64,000 nt of DNA, from positions 90,049-154,048 of the forward strand of contig NZ_CADIKC010000014.1 in NCBI RefSeq assembly GCF_902859805.1. Direction: 5' to 3'. The stretch is from Paraburkholderia sediminicola (GTDB lineage Bacteria; Pseudomonadota; Gammaproteobacteria; Burkholderiales; Burkholderiaceae). The notes below the pieces were generated by a model. The model was not told the DNA's origin. It searched no databases and worked only from the letters and a program-made list of their open reading frames with translations. The position numbers were made by a program, and so were the translations under genes. How positions within the stretch are numbered: the first letter of the stretch is position 1; every line of letters begins with the position of its first letter. Below are positions 45,392-53,366 of this stretch, one piece after another.

Positions 45392-47188
45392 ATGTTCCGT
45401 AGAACCCTCTTACCCATCCCGTTTGCCGCGATGCTTGCGCTCGCTGCATGCGGCAACAATAGCGTGAGTTCGACGGCGTCCGCGCCGGCGGCTGCATCGA
45501 CGCCGGTAGTCACGGTGTCGGCGCAGGATGCCGTCACGACGGCCACGCCGATCAAACACGTGGTGGTGATCTTCGGCGAGAACGTCTCGTTCGACCACTA
45601 CTTCGCAACCTACCCGCAGGCCAACAACCCGGTCGGCGAGCCGCAATTCACCGCAGCCGCAGGCACGCCGTCGGTCAACAACCTCAGCAACAACAACCTG
45701 ATCGCCGCAAACCCGAACGCGCTGTCGACCTCGCCGAACACGGCAGGCCGCACGGTGGGTTCGGTGACGATCGCGGGTCTCGGCCTGCCGGCCGCCGATC
45801 TTCTGCCGTTCCGTCTCGATCGTTCGCAAGCCAATACGTCGAGCCAGAACCACGCGTATGCCGCGGAACAGCTCGCGTATAACAACGGCGCGATGGACTC
45901 GTTCCCGCTCTTTACGGCGTCGGGTTCGACCATTGCCGGCAGCACCGGCGCGTTCGCCACGAAGGGCCAGGTGCTGGGTTACTTCGACGGCAACACCGTC
46001 ACGGCAATGTGGAACTACGCGCAGAACTTCGCGATGAACCAGAACGCGTACACGGACACGTTCGGTCCGTCGACGCCTGGCGCAATCGAAGTGGTCTCGG
46101 GCCAAAACAACGGCGTGGTGGTGACGGGCGGAACCTCGGCCAACGCGATTGCGGATTCGGCCGGCGGCTTCACGTTGGTCGGCGACCTCGACCCGACCGG
46201 TGACGTCTGCACGACCGCGGCAGGCAGCACGGTAACGGCGGCGATGTCTTCGAACAACAAGAACATCGGCGACCTGCTCAACGCGAAGGGCCTGACGTGG
46301 GGCGGCTTCATGGGCGGCTTCAACCTGGCGACCACCAATGCCAACGGCACGACCGGTTGCGCGCGCTCGACGTTCTCGCAAGTGCTGAACGCGACCAAGG
46401 TCGACTACGTACAGCATCACGCGTGGTTCCAGTACTACCCGACCACGGCCAACCCGGCGCACACGCGTCCGACGTCGACGGCGGTAATCGGCGCGACCGA
46501 TCCGCTCGACAACACGGCAACGCCGGTTCACCACCAGTACGACACCGACGACTTCTTCGCCGCAGTGAAGGCCGGCAACTTCCCGTCGGTGAGCTTCCTG
46601 AAGGCGCCGGCGGTCGAAGACGGTCACCCGGGCAACTCGGACCCGATCGACGAGCAGGCTTTCGTCACGAAGGTCATCAACTTCCTGCAGCAACAGCCTG
46701 ACTGGAAGAACACCGCCGTGATCATCGCCTATGACGATTCGGACGGTTGGTACGACCACCGCTTCATGGCGCCGAAAAACTCGTCATTCGATTCGACCAC
46801 GGCGCAATCCGCGGGCGGCGCGACGGTGGCCGGTACCGACAACCTGAGCGGCACGGGTCAGTGCACGGCAACGGGCGCGGTGCAACCGCAGGGCGTGAAT
46901 GGCGGCACAGTGAACGGCCGTTGCGGCCCGGGTACGCGCACGCCGTTCATCGTGGTGTCGCCGTGGGCGAAGGTCAACTTCGTCGACGATACGGCGATCA
47001 CCCAGGCGTCCGTGGTCAAGTTCATCGAGGACAACTGGCTTGGCGGTCAACGCCTTGGCAACGGCTCGTTCGATGCATCGGCTGGCAGCATCATGAACAT
47101 GTTCAACTTCTCGGGCTCGGGCAACAACCCGACGGTGTATCTGGACCAGAACCTGGGCACGAAACTGTCGGCGCCGCCGGCTAGCTGA
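45392..47188 (+). CDS. lipoprotein phosphoesterase (phospholipase C / acid phosphatase family)
   Basis: 598 residues. The N-terminus is a lipoprotein signal with lipobox LAACGN (Cys about residue 20). The family motif GENVSFDHYFATYP (about residues 63-76) contains the conserved Asn/Asp region of the PF04185 phosphoesterases, and the segments VEDGHPGNSDPIDEQ and AYDDSDGWYDHRF supply likely metal ligands. HMSA-like GPGTRTPFIVVSPWAK near the C-terminus is also typical. It is predicted to be exported and membrane-tethered, hydrolysing phosphate esters. The closest type (phospholipase C versus acid phosphatase AcpA) cannot be settled by eye. Confidence 0.87.
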   Translation: MFRRTLLPIPFAAMLALAACGNNSVSSTASAPAAASTPVVTVSAQDAVTTATPIKHVVVIFGENVSFDHYFATYPQANNPVGEPQFTAAAGTPSVNNLSNNNLIAANPNALSTSPNTAGRTVGSVTIAGLGLPAADLLPFRLDRSQANTSSQNHAYAAEQLAYNNGAMDSFPLFTASGSTIAGSTGAFATKGQVLGYFDGNTVTAMWNYAQNFAMNQNAYTDTFGPSTPGAIEVVSGQNNGVVVTGGTSANAIADSAGGFTLVGDLDPTGDVCTTAAGSTVTAAMSSNNKNIGDLLNAKGLTWGGFMGGFNLATTNANGTTGCARSTFSQVLNATKVDYVQHHAWFQYYPTTANPAHTRPTSTAVIGATDPLDNTATPVHHQYDTDDFFAAVKAGNFPSVSFLKAPAVEDGHPGNSDPIDEQAFVTKVINFLQQQPDWKNTAVIIAYDDSDGWYDHRFMAPKNSSFDSTTAQSAGGATVAGTDNLSGTGQCTATGAVQPQGVNGGTVNGRCGPGTRTPFIVVSPWAKVNFVDDTAITQASVVKFIEDNWLGGQRLGNGSFDASAGSIMNMFNFSGSGNNPTVYLDQNLGTKLSAPPAS

Positions 47189-47233
47189 TAGCGGCACGCG
47201 TGCGGACTGCTCTTCCGGTGCGCTTTACTTCAC

Positions 47234-47262
47234 GTCATGCACGAGCGCTGTTCGTGCATGAC
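47234..47262. repeat. perfect 11-bp inverted repeat after the phosphoesterase gene
   Basis: GTCATGCACGA at 47234-47244 pairs with TCGTGCATGAC at 47252-47262, loop of 7 bases. No T-run follows. It may be an RNA 3'-end stabilising stem or part of a two-stem terminator with the hairpin at 47319. Confidence 0.5.
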
Positions 47263-47318
47263 AGTACAAAGCGCGGCGCCATGAAGAGCACGAAACACAT
47301 CAAGCTGTAGTTGGGCGT

Positions 47319-47356
47319 CGAGCCAGTGCAAACGTGCTGGCTCGATTTGCTTTTTG
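47319..47356 (+). terminator. intrinsic terminator for the phosphoesterase gene
   Basis: 8-bp stem CGAGCCAG/CTGGCTCG (47319-47326 and 47337-47344) followed by a T-rich tract (ATTTGCTTTTTG), about 130 bases after the phosphoesterase stop and before the peroxidase gene. Confidence 0.7.
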
Positions 47357-47390
47357 ATCGCACCTGATCGAATTACTTGTCACTACCGCC

Positions 47391-48842
47391 ATGAATCATC
47401 CTTCAGACGCCCTGCTGCCCCCGCATCTGCCTGCCGGCGGTGAGCCGGGTCCCGTCGTTACCCGTCGTGCGTGGCTCAGGCTGCTTGCGTGGAGCGCCGC
47501 CGGCATCGTGCTCGCGTTCGCCGTGGTTTGCGCGTACGCACTCATCTACCCGGAACGGATGCCGCCCGCAGTTGGTTCGATCGTCGAGGAAATCACCGGC
47601 GCGAATCCCAATCCGGTGCATTTGATGCGTCCGCAAGACGCGCCGCTGAGCGCGGTTGCGCTGCTGGGCAAACAGATTTTCTACGACCAGACGTTGTCGG
47701 CCTCGGGTACGCAGTCGTGTGCATCGTGCCACTCGGCACAGCATTCGTACGCGCCGGACAACGCGTTCCCGGTTCAACTCGGCGGCCCGCACATGAATCA
47801 GGCAGGCTACCGGCCGCCGCCGTCGCTGACGTATCTGTACCGCCAGGCGCCATTCAGCATCGGGCCGGATCAGGGCGATACCGACGTGCCCGTCGATATG
47901 ACCCAGCTGGCCTCACAGGCGGCCGGCGTGCAGCGCGCACAGAAGACGGCGCTTGCCGCACCAGCCGCGCCGGCAATGGTGCCGCAAGGCGGCCTGTTCT
48001 GGGACGGCCGCGCCGATACGCTGCAAATCCAGGCGATCGGTCCGCTGATGAATCCGGTGGAGATGGCCAACGCGACGCAAGAGGATGTCGCGCGCAAGCT
48101 GCTGCAAACCAAATATCTGGAGCAGTTCAAGCAGATCTTTGGAGCGGGCATCGTCAATAATCCGAGCCTGCTGATCTCGGAAGCCATGTTCGCAGTGGGA
48201 CGGTATCAGACCGAAGATCAGTCGTTCCACGCTTTCACCAGCAAGTACGATTACTGGCTCGAAGGTAAGGCGCGGCTGACCCACGCCGAGTTGCATGGCT
48301 TGCAGTTGTTCAACGATAAGGACAAGGCTAATTGCGCGGGTTGCCACTTGAGCCAGCCGAGCAAGGATGGCTTGCCGCCGGTGTTCACCGACACGCAGTA
48401 CGAGGCCCTTGGCGTGCCGCGGAATCCGGCCATTCCGGCCAACAAGGATCCGAAGTTCTTCGATATGGGCGTGTGCGGGCCGTTCCGCGACGACATGAAG
48501 AAGGAGACGCAGTACTGCGGGATGTTCCTGACGCCGACCCTGCGCAATGTTGCCGAGCGCAAGGTGTACTTCCACAACGGCGTGTATCACGACCTCAAGC
48601 AGGTCATGGACTTCTACAACCTGCGCAACACGGCGCCCGAGAAGATCTATCCGCGCGATGCTTCGGGCAAGGTACTGAAGTACAACGATCTGCCGGCGCA
48701 GTATCACGCCAATGTCGACGTTGCCGATGCACCGTTCGATCGCAAGTTCGGGGATCAGCCGGCCATGACGGATCAGGACATTCAGGACATCATTGCGTTT
48801 ATGAAAACGCTGAGTGACGGGTATAAGGCTGCAGGGTCCTGA
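47391..48842 (+). CDS. membrane-anchored di-heme cytochrome c peroxidase-family protein
   Basis: 483 residues. One N-terminal membrane helix (about residues 28-52) anchors a periplasmic domain with two c-type heme sites: CASCH (residues 110-114) and CAGCH (about residues 312-316). GKQIFYDQTLSASGTQSC and FWDGRADTLQIQAIGPL are hallmarks of the CcpA/MauG-type peroxidase family. It would reduce hydrogen peroxide or a similar substrate with electrons from periplasmic cytochromes. It follows the phosphoesterase gene but beyond a terminator, so a shared function is not implied. Confidence 0.88.
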   Translation: MNHPSDALLPPHLPAGGEPGPVVTRRAWLRLLAWSAAGIVLAFAVVCAYALIYPERMPPAVGSIVEEITGANPNPVHLMRPQDAPLSAVALLGKQIFYDQTLSASGTQSCASCHSAQHSYAPDNAFPVQLGGPHMNQAGYRPPPSLTYLYRQAPFSIGPDQGDTDVPVDMTQLASQAAGVQRAQKTALAAPAAPAMVPQGGLFWDGRADTLQIQAIGPLMNPVEMANATQEDVARKLLQTKYLEQFKQIFGAGIVNNPSLLISEAMFAVGRYQTEDQSFHAFTSKYDYWLEGKARLTHAELHGLQLFNDKDKANCAGCHLSQPSKDGLPPVFTDTQYEALGVPRNPAIPANKDPKFFDMGVCGPFRDDMKKETQYCGMFLTPTLRNVAERKVYFHNGVYHDLKQVMDFYNLRNTAPEKIYPRDASGKVLKYNDLPAQYHANVDVADAPFDRKFGDQPAMTDQDIQDIIAFMKTLSDGYKAAGS

Positions 48843-48926
48843 TTCCCATCAGGGCCGTTGTCCAGCGTCGCGCGAGCCGGTGAGGTAAGCTTGCCGGTTC
48901 CGCGACCACTTTCCGTACCCTGCCCG

Positions 48927-49628
48927 ATGGCCGATTTCCCTCTTTTCCCTTTCGACGCCGTACTTTTCGACTGCGACGGCGTGCTCGTCGACTCCGAACC
49001 CATCACCAACCGCGTGCTCACCGAAATGCTCGGCGAGTTAGGCTGGCAATTGAGCGTTGAAGAGGCGATGCAAATTTTTGTCGGCAAGGCCGTCAGGGAT
49101 GAAGCCGCACTCATCGAAGCGCGCACCGGTTTCGCAATCACAGCGGATTGGCTCATGCAATTTCGTGCGCGCCGCAATGAAGCGCTCGATCGCGAGCTGG
49201 TGGCGATCGACGGCGCGGCGTCGGCAGTGCGCGCGCTTTACGCGTCGCTCAACGGACGCATTGCTGTCGCGTCAGGCGCCGATCGCATCAAAGTGGAATT
49301 GCAACTGGTGAAGGCCGGTATTCTCGACTGCTTCGAAGGGCGCATCTCCAGCGGTCATGAAACACCGCGCAACAAGCCGTATCCCGACGTCTATCTCGCC
49401 GCGGCCGCAAGCCTGGGCGTAGAACCGCAGCGTTGCGCTGTGGTTGACGATACCGTCACGGGCGTCACTGCAGGCGTGGCCTCCGGCGCCACCGTGTTCG
49501 GCTATTGTCCGAAAGAACTGAGTCACAGCAGCGCCACGGCCCTGCACGGCGCGGGCGCGGTTCACGTCTTTCGCGACATGGCCGACTTGCCCGCGCTGCT
49601 CGCGGGATGGCGCGGCGTGCAGGGTTAA
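48927..49628 (+). CDS. HAD-superfamily phosphatase (beta-phosphoglucomutase-like)
   Basis: 233 residues from the ATG at 48927 (MADFPLFPFDAVLFDCDGVLVDSEP). Motif I is DCDGVLVDSE with the nucleophile Asp. Motif II includes AVASGADRIKVELQL, and motifs III/IV are RNKPYPDVYLAAAASLG with VDDTVTGVTAGVASG. A helical cap lies between motifs I and II. This places it among sugar-phosphate or phosphoglycolate-type hydrolases; the specific substrate is not readable. It is on the same strand as the peroxidase gene but 84 bases away. Confidence 0.85.
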   Translation: MADFPLFPFDAVLFDCDGVLVDSEPITNRVLTEMLGELGWQLSVEEAMQIFVGKAVRDEAALIEARTGFAITADWLMQFRARRNEALDRELVAIDGAASAVRALYASLNGRIAVASGADRIKVELQLVKAGILDCFEGRISSGHETPRNKPYPDVYLAAAASLGVEPQRCAVVDDTVTGVTAGVASGATVFGYCPKELSHSSATALHGAGAVHVFRDMADLPALLAGWRGVQG

Positions 49629-49651
49629 GCGCGCGCCCTTACTCGACGACC

Positions 49652-50044
49652 TTACTCGAAGGCGGGGTCGATCGGTACGCGATATCCGACCGCGAGGCGG
49701 TTGGTCTCGTTGGCCATACCGACCACCGCCAGCAGTTCGCCGAACATTTCATCAGTCATACCCGCGCGGCGCGCCGCAGCCGTATGGCTCGCGACGCAGT
49801 AACCGCAGTTGTTCGTCACGCTCACCGCGACGTAAAGCAACTCCTTGATCAGCGGGTCGAGCGCACCCGGCGCCATCACATCCTTCAGACTGTCCCACGT
49901 GCGCGCAAGCGTAGGCGGATGCTGGGCGATGTATTTCCAGAAGTTATTGACGTCGTCGACCTGGCGGGTCTGCTTGATGTCGTCGTAGACGGCTTTGACT
50001 TCAGGCGAAGCTGCGGAATATTCGACGGCTTTAAGCTGGCTCAT
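49652..50044 (-). CDS. carboxymuconolactone decarboxylase / AhpD-like protein
   Basis: 130-residue helical protein with NNCGYCVASHTAAAR (about residues 79-93), giving a CxxC and a nearby His that form the proton-relay and disulfide site of AhpD-type alkylhydroperoxidases. It is a member of the CMD family, so it may reduce peroxides with a thiol donor rather than decarboxylate a lactone. It converges on the HAD gene and has no operon partner. Confidence 0.85.
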   Translation of the reverse strand: MSQLKAVEYSAASPEVKAVYDDIKQTRQVDDVNNFWKYIAQHPPTLARTWDSLKDVMAPGALDPLIKELLYVAVSVTNNCGYCVASHTAAARRAGMTDEMFGELLAVVGMANETNRLAVGYRVPIDPAFE

Positions 50045-50329
50045 ACATCCTCCTTTGCTTGCTAATGAAAATCGGCAATTCGTGCGCGAGGGGCGCGAGT
50101 GGCGCGAGGTTGCTCATTGTGCCCGCAATTCCGGTGGATGTAGCTGTTGGTCGTGCGCCAACACCGTTGCGTCGCGAGTCGGTGGATCTCAAACCATCTT
50201 GCGCCCGCGAGGTGAGTAGATTGTGGACGCCATAACGCTTTGCGGCGGATGGCATGGTGTGTGCAAAGGGAATCAATGAGCGCGGCAATACCCGGGCTCA
50301 CTGTCAATCCAACTTGCCGGAGATCCACC

Positions 50330-50578
50330 ATGAAAACGCTAGTTCTCAAAGATTTGCCCCGCGTCGATGAACTCGACCGCGCGGCTTCGCAATCCGTCCG
50401 CGGCGGCATCGCCTGCCTCACACGGGAAGCACCGTCTGCTTGCCCTGGCGGGATGATGCCGCCCATTGTCGTTCGGCGCGGCTGGGAGTGTCCGCCGATT
50501 CATTGGGGTTGTGGGCCTGTCCATGTTCCATACGGCAAGCCGCCTTGCCACGCCGAGCCGGTGGTGGTGCCGCTTTAG
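50330..50578 (+). CDS. small cysteine-rich peptide with a double-glycine leader (bacteriocin/RiPP-like)
   Basis: 82 residues with GGAG about 7 bases before the ATG. The first 26 residues look like a double-glycine leader: MKTLVLKDLPRVDELD, then AASQSVRGG, with Leu at -12, Val at -4 and Gly-Gly at -2/-1 relative to the predicted cut. The remaining 56 residues contain five Cys, many Pro and several Gly-rich turns (SACPGGMMPP, GWECPPIHWGCGP, GKPPCHAEP). This combination fits a peptide cut and exported by a peptidase-containing ABC transporter. No such transporter or modifying enzyme is in the window, so the assignment is a hypothesis. Confidence 0.6.
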   Translation: MKTLVLKDLPRVDELDRAASQSVRGGIACLTREAPSACPGGMMPPIVVRRGWECPPIHWGCGPVHVPYGKPPCHAEPVVVPL

Positions 50579-50609
50579 GCATCGCGAGAAACCGCATGAT
50601 GCGTGAGGA

Positions 50610-50637
50610 TAGACGGGCCAGCATGGCGGCCCGTCTA
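50610..50637. terminator. hairpin between the peptide gene and cysS
   Basis: Perfect 10-bp stem TAGACGGGCC/GGCCCGTCTA (50610-50619 and 50628-50637) with an 8-base loop, between converging genes. Only a weak T-stretch follows on the plus side. Confidence 0.65.
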
Positions 50638-50662
50638 CTTTCATCGCCGCGCCAGGATATCG

Positions 50663-52048
50663 CTACTTCCCTGTATCGCGCGGACGCAGCACCTGTCCAC
50701 CTGGACCATCCTCTACGAGCCAGCCCTCGGCTCTTAATTGCTCACGCAGTCGATCAGCCTCGTTCCAGTCCTTGGCCGCGCGAGCCTTGTCACGCTCATC
50801 GAAGAGAAGCGCGATATCGGTGGGAATATCAGGCACGTCTTCTTTCCAGTCGGCGAGCCGAAGTCCGAGCACGGCGTCGAATCGGTCGACCGTTGCCCGT
50901 CGCGTCGCCGCCGGGAGATCGCTTCTCACCACATCCCACAGCACAGCGAGCGCGCGCGGCAGATTCAGATCCTGATCGACCTCAGCCTTGAAACGTTCGA
51001 CGCTGTTCGCGTCGGGCATGCCGCCTTCGGGCCATTGCACATAAGCTCGACGCAAACGCTCCAGCGCGGATTGGGCTGCATCAAGCGCTTCGAGATTGAA
51101 GCGCAGCGTGCTCCGGTAATGCGCACTAAGGCACAAGTAGCGATACGCGAGCGGATCGATGCCTCGATCGATCAACGTCTGCAAACGCACGAAATCGCCG
51201 CCCGACTTCGACATCTTGCCGGCGTCCAGCGTCAGGAAATGGCCGTGCATCCAGAAGTTCGCCAGGCGCGTTCCATGGCGCGCCTGAGTCTGCGCGATTT
51301 CATTGCTGTGATGCACGGCGATATGATCCTCTCCGCCGCAGTGAATGTCGAACCACGGGCCGAGGTATTTCGCCGACATCGCCGAGCACTCGATATGCCA
51401 ACCGGGAAAGCCCCGGCCCCACGGGCTATCCCATTCCATTTGCCGCGTGCTGTCCGGCGGACTGAACTTCCACAGCGCGAAATCCGTTGCGTGCCGTTTG
51501 TCTCCCAGCGCCACACGCTTGCCGGCCTGCAACCCAGCGGTATCGAGACGTGCGAGAAAACCATAGTCATCCTGTTTGCTTGTGTCGAAGTAGACGCCGT
51601 CGGCCGTGCAGTACGTATAGCCGTTGCGTTCGAGGTCGGCAATGAAGTCGATCTGCTCGACGATGTGATCGGTCGCGCGGCACCACAGGGCAGGCTCGAG
51701 CAGGTTCAGCGCACGCCAGTCGCTCATGAAGGCTTCCGTATATCGCCCGGCGATCGCCCACGCCGATTCGCCCGTGCGGCGGCTGCCCTTCTCCATTTTG
51801 TCTTCGCCTTCGTCGGCATCGGAAACCAGATGACCGACATCGGTGATATTGACGACGTGCCGCACGGTGTAGCCGTTCAATGTCAGCACGCGTCGCAACA
51901 CGTCTTCGAATACGTAGGTCCGAAGGTTGCCGATATGCGCGTGGTCGTACACGGTCGGACCGCAGCAATACAGCCCCACATGGTCCGCTTGAATCGGCGT
52001 GAAATCGCGTAAGGTGCGCGACCAGGTGTCGTACAGGACGAGTGGCAT
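50663..52048 (-). CDS. cysS: cysteine--tRNA ligase (divergent class)
   Basis: 461 residues, normal length for CysRS. It attaches cysteine to tRNA-Cys. The HIGH-type motif is HIGN, within YDHAHIGNLRTYVFE, and KMSKS is intact in AGKMSKSGGDF. Zinc ligands are suggested by Cys in YCCGPTVY, Cys in GWHIECSAM and the His/Glu in HHSNEIAQ. The sequence departs from the common proteobacterial form: NITDVGHLVSDADEGEDKME replaces the usual NITDIDDKI region and IHCGGEDHIAVHH replaces IHGGGxDLxFPHH. It could be a second CysRS. A cysteine-codon leader peptide and a terminator precede it. Confidence 0.9.
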   Translation of the reverse strand: MPLVLYDTWSRTLRDFTPIQADHVGLYCCGPTVYDHAHIGNLRTYVFEDVLRRVLTLNGYTVRHVVNITDVGHLVSDADEGEDKMEKGSRRTGESAWAIAGRYTEAFMSDWRALNLLEPALWCRATDHIVEQIDFIADLERNGYTYCTADGVYFDTSKQDDYGFLARLDTAGLQAGKRVALGDKRHATDFALWKFSPPDSTRQMEWDSPWGRGFPGWHIECSAMSAKYLGPWFDIHCGGEDHIAVHHSNEIAQTQARHGTRLANFWMHGHFLTLDAGKMSKSGGDFVRLQTLIDRGIDPLAYRYLCLSAHYRSTLRFNLEALDAAQSALERLRRAYVQWPEGGMPDANSVERFKAEVDQDLNLPRALAVLWDVVRSDLPAATRRATVDRFDAVLGLRLADWKEDVPDIPTDIALLFDERDKARAAKDWNEADRLREQLRAEGWLVEDGPGGQVLRPRDTGK

Positions 52049-52110
52049 GTGAATTCCTGTGGTGTTGAGCGCGTTAGTGAACGTACGTGCGTAAGAACGA
52101 AAACGGAAGG

Positions 52111-52150
52111 ATCAAAACAAAAAGGCCACCGGTCTTGTGACGGGTGGCCT
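52111..52150 (-). terminator. attenuator terminator ahead of cysS
   Basis: On the minus strand, the stem AGGCCACC/GGTGGCCT (52143-52150 with 52123-52130, loop 12 bases) is followed by TTTTGTTTTG. It lies about 65 bases before the cysS start and 30 bases after the stop of the Cys-rich leader peptide, so it can end transcription before cysS. Placement within the leader rather than after a gene makes it an attenuator candidate. Confidence 0.75.
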
Positions 52151-52180
52151 CAGGGATACGGACGCGTGCAGATCGACTCG

Positions 52181-52258
52181 CTAGACGCAAGCTCCCCTTG
52201 GCAGGCTGCAACAGCATGCGTGCAAAGAATGCGAATGGGAATGGATAGAAGCAATCAT
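52181..52258 (-). CDS. cysteine-rich leader peptide of cysS
   Basis: 25-codon open frame that begins ATG ATT GCT at 52258 and ends TAG at 52181. The peptide starts MIASIHSHSHS and contains Ala, then three consecutive Cys codons (TGC TGT TGC), and a fourth Cys next to its end (RGACV). It has no ribosome site, but a promoter-like pair places the likely transcript start at the ATG, so translation could be leaderless. It is followed by a terminator and then cysS, the design of ribosome-mediated attenuation, in which stalling at Cys codons when charged tRNA-Cys is low would block the terminator. Confidence 0.65.
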   Translation of the reverse strand: MIASIHSHSHSLHACCCSLPRGACV

Positions 52259-52265
52259 GGAAACG

Positions 52266-52294
52266 ATGCTAACGCGTGTTTCGAGGCCGGTCAA
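52266..52294 (-). promoter_or_regulatory. predicted sigma70 promoter of the cysS leader
   Basis: On the minus strand TTGACC (52289-52294) is separated by exactly 17 bases from TAGCAT (52266-52271). The ATG of the leader peptide starts 8 bases after the -10 element, where transcription is expected to begin, which implies a leaderless or nearly leaderless message. Confidence 0.6.
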
Positions 52295-52345
52295 TCTCGA
52301 ATCGCGGCGCGGTGTCCGAATCGTGTGCCTTCGGAATGCATGAAG

Positions 52346-52379
52346 AAAGCCCCGCAAGACTTTCATCTTGCGGGGCTTT
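52346..52379. terminator. intrinsic terminator of the cyo operon
   Basis: Perfect 14-bp stem (52346-52359 with 52366-52379; AAAGCCCCGCAAGA on the left) and a 6-base loop, 24 bases after the cyoD stop on the minus strand. It shields the cysS leader promoter from read-through of cyoABCD. Confidence 0.88.
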
Positions 52380-52403
52380 ATGTCGAGCTTCGGCGTTTTC
52401 CGC

Positions 52404-52760
52404 TTATCGGGACATCATGTGCATGCTGACGTTGTGCATGATCCACAACGAGCCGACGATCAGAATCACGGCTGTGAGCACCGTAAAGCCGAACGCCATA
52501 ACGTTCCAGCGCTGCGCCGACGAAGCGTTCATGTGCAGGAAGAAAATCAGATGCACGACGATCTGCACGAACGCGAGGCCTGCGATCGCGAGCAGCGCGT
52601 TCTCGCCGGTCAACGTCCCGTTGAGGACGAGACCGAAAGCCGCGGCAGTCAGGATGACGGAGAGAATGAAACCCACCGTATAGCTGCCGAAGCTGCCGTG
52701 ACTTTCGCCGCCGTGTCCTTCGTCCGGGTGCGCCAGGTGTGGGTGATGGCTATGGTCCAT
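52404..52760 (-). CDS. cyoD: cytochrome bo3 ubiquinol oxidase subunit IV
   Basis: 118-residue small subunit. A His/Glu/Gly-rich N-terminus (DHSHHPHLAHPDEGHGG) is followed by three membrane helices, with the subunit IV signature FGSYTVGFILSVILTAAAF and VHLIFFLHMN. It supports assembly of the oxidase. It is the last gene of cyoABCD and starts directly next to the cyoC stop. Confidence 0.92.
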   Translation of the reverse strand: MDHSHHPHLAHPDEGHGGESHGSFGSYTVGFILSVILTAAAFGLVLNGTLTGENALLAIAGLAFVQIVVHLIFFLHMNASSAQRWNVMAFGFTVLTAVILIVGSLWIMHNVSMHMMSR

Positions 52761-53366
52761 TTAGATCACGCTCGCAAGATAGACAAAGGTGAAGACGCCG
52801 ATCCACACGACATCCAGAAAGTGCCAGAACAGGCTCAGGCACGTCAGGCGAATCATGTCGCGTTCAGTCAGATCGCGATGACGCATCACCTGCACGGCAA
52901 GCACCACCATCCAGATCAGGCCGCAAGTAACGTGCAAACCGTGCGTGCCGACCAGCGTGAAGAACGACGACAGGAACGCGCTGCGGCTCGGGCCCGCACC
53001 CTGTGCGATCAGGTGCGAAAACTCGCGCATTTCCAGCACGAGGAACGCGAGACCCAGCAGGAACGTCACGCCGAGCCAGAAGAGCAGCACGCCCTTCCTG
53101 TTCTTGTGCGCGCCCAGCATCGCGAAGCCGTAGGTGATACTGCTCAGCAGCAGCATCGACGTTTCAAGCGCGACGCCGGGGATCTCGAACAGATCCTTGC
53201 CGGTCGGACCACCCGCGAACTGGTGGCCCATCACCGCGAAAACGGCGAAGAGCGCGGCAAAGATGATGCAGTCGGTCATCAGGTACAGCCAGAAACCGAA
53301 TACCGATTGCGACGGCACATGGTCCGGCGCGAGATGCGGTTGAACCGCAATAGTCTTCTGTAGCAT
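52761..53366 (-). CDS. cyoC: cytochrome bo3 ubiquinol oxidase subunit III
   Basis: 201 residues with five membrane helices. FGFWLYLMTDCIIFAALFAVF opens the domain, and VGTHGLHVTCGLIWM is the typical subunit III motif. Its start overlaps the cyoB stop by one base (TGATG arrangement), so translation is coupled. It is part of the four-subunit heme-copper oxidase that reduces oxygen with ubiquinol and pumps protons. Confidence 0.94.
   Translation of the reverse strand: MLQKTIAVQPHLAPDHVPSQSVFGFWLYLMTDCIIFAALFAVFAVMGHQFAGGPTGKDLFEIPGVALETSMLLLSSITYGFAMLGAHKNRKGVLLFWLGVTFLLGLAFLVLEMREFSHLIAQGAGPSRSAFLSSFFTLVGTHGLHVTCGLIWMVVLAVQVMRHRDLTERDMIRLTCLSLFWHFLDVVWIGVFTFVYLASVI

Noticed and set aside
47281..47310. 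Nine-codon frame MKSTKHIKL between the two hairpins after the phosphoesterase
   Set aside because: Too short, no ribosome site, and inside the terminator region.
50031..50288. 85-residue minus-strand frame upstream of the double-glycine peptide
   Set aside because: Composition resembles non-coding DNA and it has no ribosome site; it overlaps the promoter region of two genes.
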